Shown piece by piece: positions 17,582 to 26,742 of a DNA stretch of 64,000 bases. A program made the translations under genes and the position numbers. Below the pieces are notes generated by a model. That model was not told where the DNA came from. It ran no database searches and was given only the letters and a program-made list of their open reading frames with translations. The DNA lies in assembly GCF_024611995.1 (NCBI RefSeq), contig NZ_CP102509.1, forward strand, positions 1,922,001-1,986,000, written 5' to 3'. How positions within the stretch are numbered: position 1 is the first letter of the stretch; each line of letters starts with the position of its first letter. The DNA comes from Streptomyces sp. NBC_00162. Its GTDB lineage: Bacteria; Actinomycetota; Actinomycetes; Streptomycetales; Streptomycetaceae.

Positions 17582-18724
17582 TTAGCCGAGGAGGGAGCGG
17601 CCGATGATCTCTTTCATGATCTCGGTCGTGCCGCCGTAGATGGTCTGGATGCGGCCGTCGGTGAAGGCCCGCGCGACCCGGTATTCGGTCATGTATCCGT
17701 ATCCGCCGTGCAGTTGCAGACAGCGGTCGGCGACGCGCTTCTGCAGTTCGGTGGCCCACCACTTGGCCATCGAGGCGTGCACGTGGTCCAGTTCACCGTT
17801 CGTGTGGTCGGTGATGCAGCGGTCGAGGAAGGTACGGGTGACCGCGCACTCGGTGGCCATCTCCGCGATCTCGAAGCGGATGTGCTGGAGCTTCGACAGC
17901 GGCCGGCCGAAGGCCTCGCGCTCCTTGACGTACTGGGTGGTGATCTCCAGCAGGTACTCGGCGGCCGCGATGCCGGCCATCGCGATGCCCATCCGCTCCT
18001 GCGCGAGGTTGGTCATCAGGTGGACGAAGGCGCCGTTGAGCTCGCCGAGCAGGTTCTCCTTGGGGACGCGCACGTCGTGGAAGAACAGCTCTGCCGTGTC
18101 CTGGGCCTTCTGGCCGATCTTGTCGAGGTTGCGGCCGCGCTCGAAGCCCTCCGCGCCGCGCTCGACGACCAGCAGCGACAGGCCGTGCGCCCCGCCCTCG
18201 GGCGTGGTCTTGGCGACCACTATCACCAGGTCGGCGAGGATGCCGTTGGAGATGAAGGTCTTGGAGCCGTTCAGCACCCAGTGGTCGCCCCGGTCCTCGG
18301 CGGTGGTCCGGATCCCCTGGAGGTCGGAGCCCGCGCCCGGCTCGGTCATGGCGATGGCGGTGATGATCTCCCCGGAGCAGAACCCCGGCAGCCAGCGGCG
18401 CTTCTGCTCCTCGGTTGCCAGCGAGGTCAGGTAGGGCCCGATGATGTCGTTGTGCAGGCCGATGGCGAGCCCGGGGGCGCCCGCCCGGGTGAACTCCTCG
18501 GCGATCACGGCCGCGTAGCGGAAGTCGGTGTTCCCGCCGCCCCCGTACTCCTCCGGGACGGCGAGGCCCAGCAGCCCCTGGCGGCCCGCGGCCCGCCAGG
18601 CCTCGCGGCTGACGATGCCGTCCTTCTCCCACTGCTCGTAGTGCGGCAGCACCTCCTTGGTGAGGAAGGTGCGGACGGTCTCGCGGAACGCCTCGTGGTC
18701 GGCGTCGAAGATCCGGCGTTGCAT
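17582..18724 (-). CDS. acyl-CoA dehydrogenase
   Basis: A 380-aa flavoenzyme for the first beta-oxidation step. The signatures AMTEPGAGSDLQGIRTTA and the C-terminal QLHGGYGYMTEYRVARAFTD are present, and the catalytic base is Glu368 in YGGTTEIMKEI. The N-terminal helical, middle beta and C-terminal helical domains are all complete. It is translated 10 bp after the LLM gene, so co-transcription is certain in practice. Chain-length preference cannot be told. Confidence 0.95.
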   Translation of the reverse strand: MQRRIFDADHEAFRETVRTFLTKEVLPHYEQWEKDGIVSREAWRAAGRQGLLGLAVPEEYGGGGNTDFRYAAVIAEEFTRAGAPGLAIGLHNDIIGPYLTSLATEEQKRRWLPGFCSGEIITAIAMTEPGAGSDLQGIRTTAEDRGDHWVLNGSKTFISNGILADLVIVVAKTTPEGGAHGLSLLVVERGAEGFERGRNLDKIGQKAQDTAELFFHDVRVPKENLLGELNGAFVHLMTNLAQERMGIAMAGIAAAEYLLEITTQYVKEREAFGRPLSKLQHIRFEIAEMATECAVTRTFLDRCITDHTNGELDHVHASMAKWWATELQKRVADRCLQLHGGYGYMTEYRVARAFTDGRIQTIYGGTTEIMKEIIGRSLLG

Positions 18725-18734
18725 CGGGGGCTCC

Positions 18735-19760
18735 TTAAAGCCAGTTCTTGACGGTTTCGATCAGCCGGGCCGGCTCGGGGCCGACCGGTGTGACGTTGAG
18801 CATCGTGACGCCCGCCTCGCGGAAGGCCTCGACACGCTCGCGTACGTAGCCCGCCGGCCCGCACAGCGTCATCAGCTCGCAGAACTCGTCCGGGACGGCG
18901 GCCGCCGCGTCGCGCTTGCGGCCGGAGAGGTAGAGCTCCTGGATCTTCCGGGCCTCCTCCTCGTAGCCGTAGGCCACGGCGAGGTCGTTGTAGAAGTTCT
19001 TGCCGACCGCGCCCATGCCGCCGACGTACAGGGCGATCTGCGGGCGCGCCAGGTCCCGTACGGCGGCCGCGTCCTCGCCGATGGCGAGCAGGCCGCCCGC
19101 CACGGTCTGGAGCGGGCCGAGCTCCGGCGACCTCTTGGCCGCGCCCTCCGCTAGCGGAGCTCCCCACACCGCTCGGGCCTTCTCGGGGATGAAGAGGGTG
19201 GGCAGCCAGCCGTCGGCGATCTCGGCCGTCAGCCGTACGTTGGCCGGGCCGAGCGAGGCGATGTACACGGGGATGGCGTCACGGACCGGCCGGGTGAGGA
19301 TCTTCAGCGGCTTGCCGTGCCGGCCGCCCTTCTCGGGCGGCAGCGGCATGTCGGTGATGCCGTGGTGGTCGATGGTCTCGCGGCGCCAGATGCGGCGGCA
19401 CAGCTCGACCGTCTCGCGGGTCCGGCCGAGCGGCTTGTCGTACGGCTTCCCGTGCCAGCCCTCCACCACCTGCGGGCCGGAGGCGCCGAGGCCGAGCAGC
19501 GCCCGGCCGCCGGAGACCGCGTCCAGGCCGGCGGCCGTCTGGGCGATGAGGCCGGGAGTGCGCGAGTAGACGTTGAGGATGGCCGAGCCGATCTTCAGCC
19601 GCTCGGTGCGGGCGGCGAGGTAGCCCATGATCGTCGGGGAGTCGAAGCCCCACGCCTCGGCGACCCATACGGCGTCGAGCCCGGCCGACTCCAGCGCCGC
19701 CGCCTCGTCCGCCGCCCGGCGAGGATCCCCCGCGTAGTCGAGCATCATCGACAGTTCCAT
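18735..19760 (-). CDS. LLM-class F420-dependent oxidoreductase
   Basis: 341 aa, a luciferase-like TIM barrel: MELSMMLDYAGD, GLDAVWVAEAWGFDSPTIMGYLA, then RALLGLGASGPQVVEGWHG. This subfamily in actinobacteria usually uses coenzyme F420; flavin is the alternative. Members are frequent in acyl-CoA and steroid catabolic operons, with few assigned reactions. The ATG shares its A with the TGA of the CoA-transferase gene (TGATG), so the two are coupled. The role in this pathway is inferred only from the operon. Confidence 0.88.
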   Translation of the reverse strand: MELSMMLDYAGDPRRAADEAAALESAGLDAVWVAEAWGFDSPTIMGYLAARTERLKIGSAILNVYSRTPGLIAQTAAGLDAVSGGRALLGLGASGPQVVEGWHGKPYDKPLGRTRETVELCRRIWRRETIDHHGITDMPLPPEKGGRHGKPLKILTRPVRDAIPVYIASLGPANVRLTAEIADGWLPTLFIPEKARAVWGAPLAEGAAKRSPELGPLQTVAGGLLAIGEDAAAVRDLARPQIALYVGGMGAVGKNFYNDLAVAYGYEEEARKIQELYLSGRKRDAAAAVPDEFCELMTLCGPAGYVRERVEAFREAGVTMLNVTPVGPEPARLIETVKNWL

Positions 19761-20890
19761 CAGGCGCCCTTCCCGGTCAGGCCCGGTACGTCCCAGTCAC
19801 GGGCCACGGATTCGGTGTCCGCGCCCGGCTGCGCGGGGCCGCTCGTGACCGCGGCAGGCGTCGCCGAGAAGCGCGGCGCCGGGGCGGGCTGGGTGATCCC
19901 GCCGAAGTCGGTGAAGGTCCCGCGGGCCACGAGGTGCGGGTGGTGCGGGGCCTCCCGCAGCGACAGCACCGGCGCCACGCAGGCGTCGGTGCCCTCGAAG
20001 ACCGCCGTCCACTCCTCGCGGGTACGGGACTTGAAGCGGGCGGCGACGGCGCCCCGCAGCTCGCCCCAGCGGGCGAGGTCCTTGCGCGCCGGGGCCTGCT
20101 CCGCGATGCCGAGCAGCTCCACGAAGGTGTCGTAGAACTGCTGCTCCAGGGCGCCGACCGCCATGTACTGGCCGTCGGAGGTCTCGTAGGTCCCGTAGAA
20201 GGGACAGCCGCCGTCGAGCAGGTTGGCCCCGCGCCGGTCCTGCCAGCCGCCCGCCGCCACCATCCCGTGGATCATGGCGGTGAGGTGCGCGGTGCCGTCG
20301 ACGATGGCCGCGTCCACGACCTGGCCCCCGCCGCCGGGGGTCCGGGCGTGCTGGAGCGCGGCGAGGACGCCGATGACGAGGTAGAGCGAGCCGCCCGCGT
20401 AGTCGCCCACCAGGTTGGCGGGGACGGCCGGCGGCTCGTCAGGGTTGCCGATCATGCCCAGGGCGCCGGTGACCGCGATGTACGCGATGTCGTGCCCGGC
20501 GGTGTGGGCGAGGGGGCCTTCCTGGCCCCAGCCCGTCATCCGGCCGTAGACCAGCTTCGGGTTGCGGGCGTGGCAGTCGGCCGGTCCGACGCCGAGCCGC
20601 TCGGCGACCCCGGGGCGGAAGCCCTCGATCAGGACGTCGGCGCGCTCGACGAGGTCCAGGACGCGGGCGGGGCCCTCGGCGGACTTGAGGTCGACCAGGA
20701 CGGAGCGCTTGTTGCGGTTGGTCAGGTCGTAGACGGGGTTGACCGCGAGCCCGCCGCCGCCCGGCCGGTCCACGCGCACGACGTCCGCGCCCAGGTCGGC
20801 GAGGAGCATGGCGGCGAACGGGCCGGGGCCGATGCCCGCCAGTTCGACGACGCGCACCCCGGCGAGCGGGCCGGTCCCTGTCACTGCCAT
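19760..20890 (-). CDS. CaiB/BaiF-family CoA-transferase (alpha-methylacyl-CoA racemase-like)
   Basis: 376 aa from the ATG at 20890, which has GGGGG about 4 nt upstream and gives the family N-terminus (LAGVRVVELAGIGPGPFAAMLLADLGADV). An ATG 75 nt further upstream exists but would place the promoter inside the gene. Class III features include VDLKSAEG, the conserved Asp region near GHDIAYIAVTGALG and DGGCPFYGTYETSDG. It either moves CoA between acids or epimerises 2-methylacyl-CoA, the latter being typical when next to acyl-CoA dehydrogenases. First gene of the five-gene operon. Confidence 0.9.
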   Translation of the reverse strand: MAVTGTGPLAGVRVVELAGIGPGPFAAMLLADLGADVVRVDRPGGGGLAVNPVYDLTNRNKRSVLVDLKSAEGPARVLDLVERADVLIEGFRPGVAERLGVGPADCHARNPKLVYGRMTGWGQEGPLAHTAGHDIAYIAVTGALGMIGNPDEPPAVPANLVGDYAGGSLYLVIGVLAALQHARTPGGGGQVVDAAIVDGTAHLTAMIHGMVAAGGWQDRRGANLLDGGCPFYGTYETSDGQYMAVGALEQQFYDTFVELLGIAEQAPARKDLARWGELRGAVAARFKSRTREEWTAVFEGTDACVAPVLSLREAPHHPHLVARGTFTDFGGITQPAPAPRFSATPAAVTSGPAQPGADTESVARDWDVPGLTGKGA

Positions 20891-20945
20891 CGAGCCCCCA
20901 GCATTCGTAGCCGCACGGTGTGACACAACTGATGTAACACCAGCG

Positions 20946-20974
20946 ATGCTAGGAACGCGTTCCACTCAGCACAA
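20946..20974 (-). promoter_or_regulatory. promoter of the beta-oxidation operon with operator in the spacer
   Basis: On the minus strand, TTGTGC (20974-20969), a 17-bp spacer and TAGCAT (20951-20946). The perfect 12-bp palindrome GGAACGCGTTCC (20952-20963) fills the spacer just upstream of the -10, so a bound repressor would block RNA polymerase. The core AACnnGTT resembles KstR-type TetR sites, but the flanking bases match only in part. The leader to the CaiB-type gene would be about 50 nt. Confidence 0.55.
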
Positions 20975-20984
20975 GAGCAAGCGC

Positions 20985-21377
20985 TTAGCCATTTGCCTCG
21001 ATCCGGGCGTCCAGCTCCTTGACGTGCCGCTTGAGGGCCACGGTGCGGTAGCTCTCCTCCACCCACTCGCACAGCACCAGCGCGGAGGGCGCCCCCTTCT
21101 CCCCCAGCGGTACGGAGACCCAGCCGGAGCGGCCCAGGCCGTAGCCTGAGGGCTCGGCGCCGGGCGCGGCCATCGCGTGCCCGTGCAGCGCCTCGTCCTT
21201 GAGCTTGACGGACAGGCCGGGCGGCTGCGGACCGTCGGCGTTTCCCAGGAAGACGAAGATCTTCTTGTTGACCTTCACCACGCAGTCCTCGGGACCCCAC
21301 GGATACTCCTCCACGGCCTCCGGAAGCCCCCGGGCGAATTCCCGCACCGCCTCCCACTTGCGCACCGCAGCCTTCAT
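20985..21377 (-). CDS. MmcQ/YjbR-family protein
   Basis: 130 aa. The start at 21377 is set by GGGAGG 5 nt upstream, giving MKAAVRKWEAVREFARGLPE; an upstream ATG has no such site. CyaY-like fold features are visible: VEEYPWGPEDCVVKVNKKIFVFLG, KLKDEALHGHAM, GLGRSGWVSVPL and a C-terminal ESYRTVALKRHVKEL helix. Family members are small proteins with a proposed DNA-binding or ligand-binding role, without a proven function. It lies upstream of, and co-directional with, the beta-oxidation operon, but the operator region separates them. Confidence 0.85.
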   Translation of the reverse strand: MKAAVRKWEAVREFARGLPEAVEEYPWGPEDCVVKVNKKIFVFLGNADGPQPPGLSVKLKDEALHGHAMAAPGAEPSGYGLGRSGWVSVPLGEKGAPSALVLCEWVEESYRTVALKRHVKELDARIEANG

Positions 21378-21501
21378 CAACGCCTCCCACATCGAGCCGG
21401 CCTTCACGCTAGCCCCCACCCGCTGATCAAAGTCCTCGCGGCGCGGCTGGCGGCTATGTACTCTGAGCACGCTTCAAACCTGAGCTTGTTCAAAAACAAA
21501 A

Positions 21502-23172
21502 ATGGGGGGGCCGGTGCGCAATCGCCGACTCGTAATTTCCGCTGCCGTCGTGGCCGCGAGCATGGGTCTCATACCGGGGGCGGCCCAGGCGGATCCGGTC
21601 ACGCCGGGCAAGAAGGGCATATCCGCACCCGACGTGGACCTGAAGAAGGCCGCGGCGGAGAACTTCAAGACCTTCAAGAGCTCCGCCGAGCGCTCGGTCC
21701 GCGCGTCCGCCGGCGACAAGGCCACCGCGCAGTCGGCGGTCGCCAACCCGAACCTCGCGGTCGGCCTGGCGGCCTACAACGTGTCCGCCCACTCGCTGGA
21801 GCTGGACACCACCATCACCAGCGATCCGAACCGGTACGTCGACGCCGTCATCAACTGGGGCGACAACACGACGAGCAACGAGACCGCCTACGGCAGCACG
21901 ACGATGACCACCGCGCACAACTACGCGGAACTGGGCACCTACACCATCACGGTCACCGCGACGGACCGCGCCGACGGCACCTCCGTCACCAACTCGGTCG
22001 AGATCCTCACCGCGGGCTCGGACTTCACCCCGTACGGCCCCACCCGTCTGCTGGACACCCGCAGCGGCATCGGCGGCGCCAAGGCCAAGGTCGCCCCGTA
22101 CACCACGGCCCGCGTGCAGATCGCCGGCAACGGCTCGATCCCGGCGGGCGTCACGGCCGTGGTCCTGAACCTCACGGTCACCAACGCCACCAGCGGCGGC
22201 CACGTCACGGCGTTCCCCTCGGGCGCGGAGCGTCCGATCACCTCGAACGTCAACTTCGCCCCCGGCCAGACCGTGCCGAACCTGTCGGTCGTGCCGGTCG
22301 GCGCGGACGGCTACGTGGAGCTGTACAACGGCGGCTGGGAGTCGATCGACCTGATCGCCGACGTCACCGGCTACTACACCAAGGCCGCCTCCAGCGGCTA
22401 CACCCCGATCGCCCCGGTCCGCTTCGCCGACACCCGCGACGGCACCGGCACCGCCCGGGGCCAGCTCGCCGGGCAGTCGTCCTTCGGCCTGCAGATCGGC
22501 AACAGCCGCGGCGTGCCCGCCGGCGTCACCGCCGTGGCGCTCAACGTGACCGTCACCAACCCGCGCGAGGCCGGTCACCTGACCGCCTACCCGAGCGGCC
22601 AGTCGGCGCCGAGCGCCTCCAACGTGAACTTCACCGCCGGACAGACCGTCGCCAACTCCGTGATCGTCCCGGTCGGCGCCGACGGCAAGATCAACATCCG
22701 CAACGGCGCCTGGGCCGGGACCGACGTGATCGTCGACGTCGTCGGCTACTACAGCCTGGCGAGCGAGGGCGCGTACCTGCGCCTCAAGCCGACCCGCGTG
22801 TTCGACACCCGGGACCCCAACGACCCCATCCAGAACACGCCCCTGTGGGCCCGCGACTTCATCCCGATCGACTTCGCCTCCAAGGCGCCCAACCGCACCG
22901 GCTACGTGCTGAACACCACCGCCACCAACACGGCGGGACCCGGCTTCGTCTCGGTCGCACCCGACCCGAACTACCGCTGGCAGTACGACAACGGCTCGTG
23001 GACCTGGCCTGCCGCGCCCAACTCGTCCACCCTCAACTTCACCGCGGGCAAGACCGTCCCGAACCTGGTGCAGGCGAGCACGGGCTACACCGGCATCATC
23101 GACTTCTTCAACCAGTCGGACGAGGACATCGACCTGGTCGTCGACATGTTCGGCTACTACGACAAGGACTGA
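21502..23172 (+). CDS. secreted PKD-domain surface protein with three tandem beta repeats
   Basis: 556 aa. A signal peptide (MGGPVRNRRLVISAAVVAAS) ends at GAAQA-DP. Residues about 85-170 form a PKD-like domain (VINWGDNTTSNETAYGST, YAELGTYTITVTATD). Three repeats of about 115-130 residues follow, each opening with P-T/V-R-x-x-DTR and closing with D-V-x-G-YY, at about 175-290, 300-415 and 425-555. No sortase motif was seen, so it is secreted or loosely bound. The start could be GTG 21514 using the run of G at 21504-21510 as ribosome site. Function is unknown; adhesion or matrix binding is possible. Confidence 0.85.
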   Translation: MGGPVRNRRLVISAAVVAASMGLIPGAAQADPVTPGKKGISAPDVDLKKAAAENFKTFKSSAERSVRASAGDKATAQSAVANPNLAVGLAAYNVSAHSLELDTTITSDPNRYVDAVINWGDNTTSNETAYGSTTMTTAHNYAELGTYTITVTATDRADGTSVTNSVEILTAGSDFTPYGPTRLLDTRSGIGGAKAKVAPYTTARVQIAGNGSIPAGVTAVVLNLTVTNATSGGHVTAFPSGAERPITSNVNFAPGQTVPNLSVVPVGADGYVELYNGGWESIDLIADVTGYYTKAASSGYTPIAPVRFADTRDGTGTARGQLAGQSSFGLQIGNSRGVPAGVTAVALNVTVTNPREAGHLTAYPSGQSAPSASNVNFTAGQTVANSVIVPVGADGKINIRNGAWAGTDVIVDVVGYYSLASEGAYLRLKPTRVFDTRDPNDPIQNTPLWARDFIPIDFASKAPNRTGYVLNTTATNTAGPGFVSVAPDPNYRWQYDNGSWTWPAAPNSSTLNFTAGKTVPNLVQASTGYTGIIDFFNQSDEDIDLVVDMFGYYDKD

Positions 23173-23192
23173 TCCACCGGCAGCGGCGGATC

Positions 23193-23235
23193 CAGCGCCC
23201 CGGGAACGGCTGTCCAGGCCGTCCCCGGGGCGCTG
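23193..23235 (+). terminator. terminator hairpin after the PKD gene
   Basis: Stem of 18 bp with one mismatch (left arm CAGCGCCCCGGGAACGGC) and loop TGTCCAG, 20 bp after the stop codon. No U-tract. Confidence 0.8.
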
Positions 23236-23289
23236 CCCGTTCCACCCGCACGCTAGCCTCGCCCCCGACACCAGCTGGGAGGAGCGGTC

Positions 23290-24492
23290 ATGAACGCACA
23301 GGTTCCGCAGGACCAACCGGAGGAGCGGGCCCACGACCTCGTGCTCTTCGGCGCCACCGGGTTCGTGGGGGCGCTGACCGCCGAGTACCTCGCCGCGCAC
23401 GCCCCCGCCGGCTGCCGCTGGGCCCTCGCGGGCCGTGACCTCGCGAAGCTGGAACGGCTGCGCGAGCGGCTGGCCGCGATCGACCCCGCCTGCGCCGGGC
23501 TCCCGCTGCTGCGGGCCGACGCCTCGGACCCCGGCGCGGTGCGCGAACTGGCCGCGTCCACCCGGGTGCTGGCCACCACCGTGGGCCCGTACGTCTGGTA
23601 CGGCGCGGAGCTGGTCGCCGCCTGCGCCGAGGCGGGCACGGACTACCTGGACCTCACCGGCGAGCCGGAGTTCGTGGACCGGATGTACGTCGAGCACGAC
23701 GCGCGGGCCCGGGAGACCGGGGCGCGGATCGTGCACGCCTGCGGCTTCGACTCGATCCCGGCCGACCTCGGGGCGTACTTCACGGTCGGCCGGCTGCCGG
23801 AGGGTGTCCCGCTGCGGGTCGACGGGTTCATGCGCTCCAACGCCCTGTTCTCCGGCGGCACCCTGGCCTCGGCGCTGACCGCGCTGGGCCGCGGCCCGCA
23901 GACCCTGGCCGCGGCGCGCGACCGCCGGCTGCACGAGCCCCGGCTGCTGGGGCGGCGGGCGCGGGGGCCGGTGGGGCCGCCGCGGTTCAGCCGGGAGACC
24001 GGCACCTGGGCGCTGCCGCTGCCCACGCTGGACCCGCGGATCGTGGCCCGGTCGGCGGCGGCGCTGGAGCGCTACGGCCCGGACTTCCGCTACCGGCACT
24101 ACGCCTCGGTCAAGCACCTCCCGGTCGCGGTGGGCGGTACGGCGGCGCTGGGCGCGACGGCGGCGCTGGCCCAGGTCCCGGCGGCCCGGCGGTGGCTGAT
24201 GAACCGCTGGGAGCCGGGCCGGGGACCGGACGCGGAGCGGCGGGCGCGCAGCTGGTTCACGGTGCGGTTCGTGGGCGAGGGCGGCGGCCGGCGCGTGCTC
24301 ACCGAGGTGTCGGGCGGCGACCCGGGGTACGGGGAGACGGCGAAGATGCTGGCGGAGTCCGCGCTCTGCCTGGCCTACGACGCCCTGCCGCAGGCTGCCG
24401 GACAGCTGACGACGGCCGTCGCCATGGGCGACGCGCTGACCGCCCGCCTGCAGAAGGCCGGGATCACCTTCCGGGTGGCGGACGAGCGCTGA
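23290..24492 (+). CDS. saccharopine dehydrogenase-family oxidoreductase (trans-acting enoyl reductase-like)
   Basis: 400 aa with an N-terminal Rossmann fold, HDLVLFGATGFVGALTAEYLA at about residues 15-35, then CRWALAGRDLAKLERL. YLDLTGEPEFVDRM and HACGFDSIPADLG are typical of the actinobacterial group that includes the mycobacterial trans-acting enoyl reductase. GGGAGGAG sits 6 nt before ATG 23290. It is a stand-alone gene, bounded by a terminator upstream and the convergent endonuclease V gene. A lipid-related NAD(P)H reductase is the best guess. Confidence 0.85.
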   Translation: MNAQVPQDQPEERAHDLVLFGATGFVGALTAEYLAAHAPAGCRWALAGRDLAKLERLRERLAAIDPACAGLPLLRADASDPGAVRELAASTRVLATTVGPYVWYGAELVAACAEAGTDYLDLTGEPEFVDRMYVEHDARARETGARIVHACGFDSIPADLGAYFTVGRLPEGVPLRVDGFMRSNALFSGGTLASALTALGRGPQTLAAARDRRLHEPRLLGRRARGPVGPPRFSRETGTWALPLPTLDPRIVARSAAALERYGPDFRYRHYASVKHLPVAVGGTAALGATAALAQVPAARRWLMNRWEPGRGPDAERRARSWFTVRFVGEGGGRRVLTEVSGGDPGYGETAKMLAESALCLAYDALPQAAGQLTTAVAMGDALTARLQKAGITFRVADER

Positions 24493-24499
24493 ACGGGAG

Positions 24500-25186
24500 T
24501 CACCCCGACCCCACAGCCTCGCGCAGGGCGCGGCGGCACAGGGAGTCCGCGTGCCGGGTGGTCTCGGGGATCCGGAAGCGGGGGCTGAGGGCGAGCGCTT
24601 GGGCGCAGGCGTTGTCCAGCGAGACGCGGTGCCCGACGGAGACGAACACCGGCTTGATGCCGTCCTGGGTCCGCAGCGCCCGGCCGACCTCGGCGCCGTC
24701 GGCGGCGACCAGCGGGGCGAAGTCGCCGCGCCCGGCGCCCGGTTCCCCGTACGTGAAGGTGAACGGGTTCTTCGCGACCCCGATGGCCGGAAGCCCGGTG
24801 ACCACCCCGAGGTGGCAGGCGAGGCCGAAGCCGCGGGGGTGGGCGAGCCCGTAGCCGTCGCAGACGACGAGGCCGGGCGAGGCGGTCAGCGAGTCGAGGG
24901 CGGCCAGTACGGTCGGCAGCTCGCGGAAGGCGAGCAGCCCGGGCACGTAGGGGAAGCTGACGTGCCCGACGGCGGTGGCTTCCTCGACGACCTCGAGGGT
25001 GGCGGCGTCGAGCACCACGGCCGCGGCGGCGACCAGGTCGCGCTCGTCGTCGTAGGCGACGTCCACTCCCGCGACCAGTCCGCGGCCGGGCGGCGGGCCG
25101 GGCTCGGTGAGCACCACCTGATGGCGCAGTTCATCCTGTATCGCCCGGGCCTCGGCCTCGTCGGCGGGGGTCTTCGTACTCGTCAT
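24500..25186 (-). CDS. nfi: endonuclease V
   Basis: A 228-aa deoxyinosine 3' endonuclease, which nicks DNA one base past deaminated adenine. Family hallmarks are all present: Asp42 (VAGVDVAYDD), the wedge motif FPYVPGLLAFRELP with Glu89, Asp110 (VVCDGYGLAHPRGFGLA), GVAKNPF and the C-terminal His-Ala-Asp of TTRHADSLCRRAL. Length and order match bacterial homologues. It starts 26 bp from a divergent YciI gene and has an 8-bp convergent gap from the reductase gene. Confidence 0.95.
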   Translation of the reverse strand: MTSTKTPADEAEARAIQDELRHQVVLTEPGPPPGRGLVAGVDVAYDDERDLVAAAAVVLDAATLEVVEEATAVGHVSFPYVPGLLAFRELPTVLAALDSLTASPGLVVCDGYGLAHPRGFGLACHLGVVTGLPAIGVAKNPFTFTYGEPGAGRGDFAPLVAADGAEVGRALRTQDGIKPVFVSVGHRVSLDNACAQALALSPRFRIPETTRHADSLCRRALREAVGSG

Positions 25187-25212
25187 GATGGAGCGAGAGT
25201 AGCCTGGCGATC

Positions 25213-25512
25213 ATGTTCGTCATGGAGCTCACCTACATCGCGCCCGTCGAAGCCGTCGAAGACCACATGGACGCGCACATCGCCTGGCTGGACGGCCACT
25301 ACGCCGCCGGAGTGTTCCTCGCGTCGGGCCGCAAGGTCCCGCGCGACGGGGGTGTGATCCTGGCCGGCGGGGTGTCCCGCGCGGAGGTCGAGAAGATCGC
25401 GGCCGAGGACCCCTTCACGGTGGCGGGCGTCTGCGCCTACCGCATCACGGAGTTCATCGCCACGAAGACCTCGGCCGACCTCGCGACGGTCCGCGAGAAC
25501 CCGGTGGCATAG
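25213..25512 (+). CDS. YciI-family protein
   Basis: 99 aa with the dimeric alpha+beta barrel pattern: FVMELTYIAPVEAVEDHMDAHIAWLDGHYAAGVFLASGRK, ending with the EEDPF-like AAEDPFTVAGVCAYRITEF. The conserved His of the DxHxAWL segment and the Asp of EDPF are those thought catalytic in YciI. Members are small cytoplasmic proteins, some with dehydrochlorinase-like activity, mostly unassigned. A single gene, divergent from nfi. Confidence 0.88.
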   Translation: MFVMELTYIAPVEAVEDHMDAHIAWLDGHYAAGVFLASGRKVPRDGGVILAGGVSRAEVEKIAAEDPFTVAGVCAYRITEFIATKTSADLATVRENPVA

Positions 25513-25585
25513 CAGTCGGCCGACGGGGCCGCCTCGACGGCGCCGTGACCGGCGAGGCAGCCCGTGGATCACCGTTGTGCCGTGG

Positions 25586-26668
25586 TCAGCGGCGTTCCAG
25601 CCGGGCCACGCGGCCCTTCTCCCCCGATGCCCAGCAGCCGGTGTCCGGGGCGCAGTCGACCGTGTCGAAGGACCCGGAGTCCAGCGGCCGCCAGCTGCGG
25701 CCGCCGTCCACCGTCACGTCGGTGCCCGTCGGACCCACCGCCAGTGCCGTGCCACGGCTGTACGGGTACCAGGCCGCGCCGGAGCGGTAGGCCGGCGGCG
25801 GGGCGGCCGCCTGGCGCCAGCTGCGCCCGCCGTCGGAGGAGACGGCCCCGGCCTGCGGGGACGCCTGCCCGGTGCGGTAGTCGCCGCCGACCGCGAGGCC
25901 CCTCGTACGGTCCCGGAAGGCGAGGGCGAAGACGCCTCGCGCCGGGTCGCCCGCCGGGACGGTGGATTCGGCGGCCCGCCAGGTCAGGCCGCGGTCCGCG
26001 GAGTGCAGCACCCGCGCGGTCGCCCCGCCGCCCGTGGCCAGCCAGACATCGCGCGGGCCGGCGCTGACCAGGCACTGGCCGCTCGCCGCGAAGCCCGCCT
26101 CGCCGGGCAGCGCCTGCGGCATTCCGGTGTCCGGCAGGACCCGCCAGCTCCGCCCGCCGTCGTCCGTGGACAGGATCCGGAACCTGCCGTCCACCGGGTC
26201 GCTCATCGCCAGCCCGTGCCGGGAGTCGAAGAAGGTGAGGCAGTCGTAGAAGGCGCGCGGGTCGGGGTTGCGGAAGGTCTCGGTCCAGGTGGCCCCGCCG
26301 TCCTCGGTGCGCAGTACCCGGGAGGCCTCGCCCTCGCCGATCGACAGGGCCACCGCGCGCCGGGCGTCGAAGGCCTCGACATCGCGCAGCTCCAGCCCTT
26401 CCGCGACCGCGCCCGGCGGCGAGACGTCCTGCCAGCTGCGGCCGCCGTCCACCGTGCGCAGGACGGTGCCCTTGGAACCGGCGGCCCAGGCCGTGGTCCG
26501 GCTGACCGCCGCCAGCCCGCGGAAGCGGACCTCCTTGCCGGTGTCCTTCAGCGCCCAGGCCGCGCCGCGCAGTTCCGCCTGCTCTCCGGCGGCGGAGGCC
26601 TGAGCGGGCGCGGCCAGTAAGCCCACCGTCAGGGCCGCCGCGCACATGCCAACTCCCAGAAGTCTCAT
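25586..26668 (-). CDS. secreted YCF48/BNR-repeat beta-propeller protein
   Basis: 360 aa from the ATG at 26668, which gives a signal peptide (MRLLGVGMCAAALTVGLL, cleavage near QASA). An ATG at 26647 has a better ribosome site (GGGAG, 5 nt) but a weaker N-region. At least six Asp-box repeats are visible: TVDGGRSW, TEDGGATW, TDDGGRSW, SADRGLTW, SSDGGRSW, TVDGGRSW. These suit a photosystem II stability factor (YCF48)-like or exo-sialidase-like propeller, but no catalytic residues of sialidases can be assigned. Related Streptomyces proteins are often labelled oxidoreductase without proof. Confidence 0.85.
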   Translation of the reverse strand: MRLLGVGMCAAALTVGLLAAPAQASAAGEQAELRGAAWALKDTGKEVRFRGLAAVSRTTAWAAGSKGTVLRTVDGGRSWQDVSPPGAVAEGLELRDVEAFDARRAVALSIGEGEASRVLRTEDGGATWTETFRNPDPRAFYDCLTFFDSRHGLAMSDPVDGRFRILSTDDGGRSWRVLPDTGMPQALPGEAGFAASGQCLVSAGPRDVWLATGGGATARVLHSADRGLTWRAAESTVPAGDPARGVFALAFRDRTRGLAVGGDYRTGQASPQAGAVSSDGGRSWRQAAAPPPAYRSGAAWYPYSRGTALAVGPTGTDVTVDGGRSWRPLDSGSFDTVDCAPDTGCWASGEKGRVARLERR

Positions 26669-26742
26669 GGCGCCGGAAGCTAACGCACGCCCGATTCCCC
26701 GTCCAGGGTGCGTCGGCGCCCGCGCGTTCCTAGGGTGGGCCC

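Noticed and set aside
14068..17607. A 1179-codon open frame on the plus strand
   Set aside because: It is fully antisense to the FadB-like and thiolase genes, which have complete catalytic motifs; the plus-strand product is low-complexity Gly/Val/Asp-rich.
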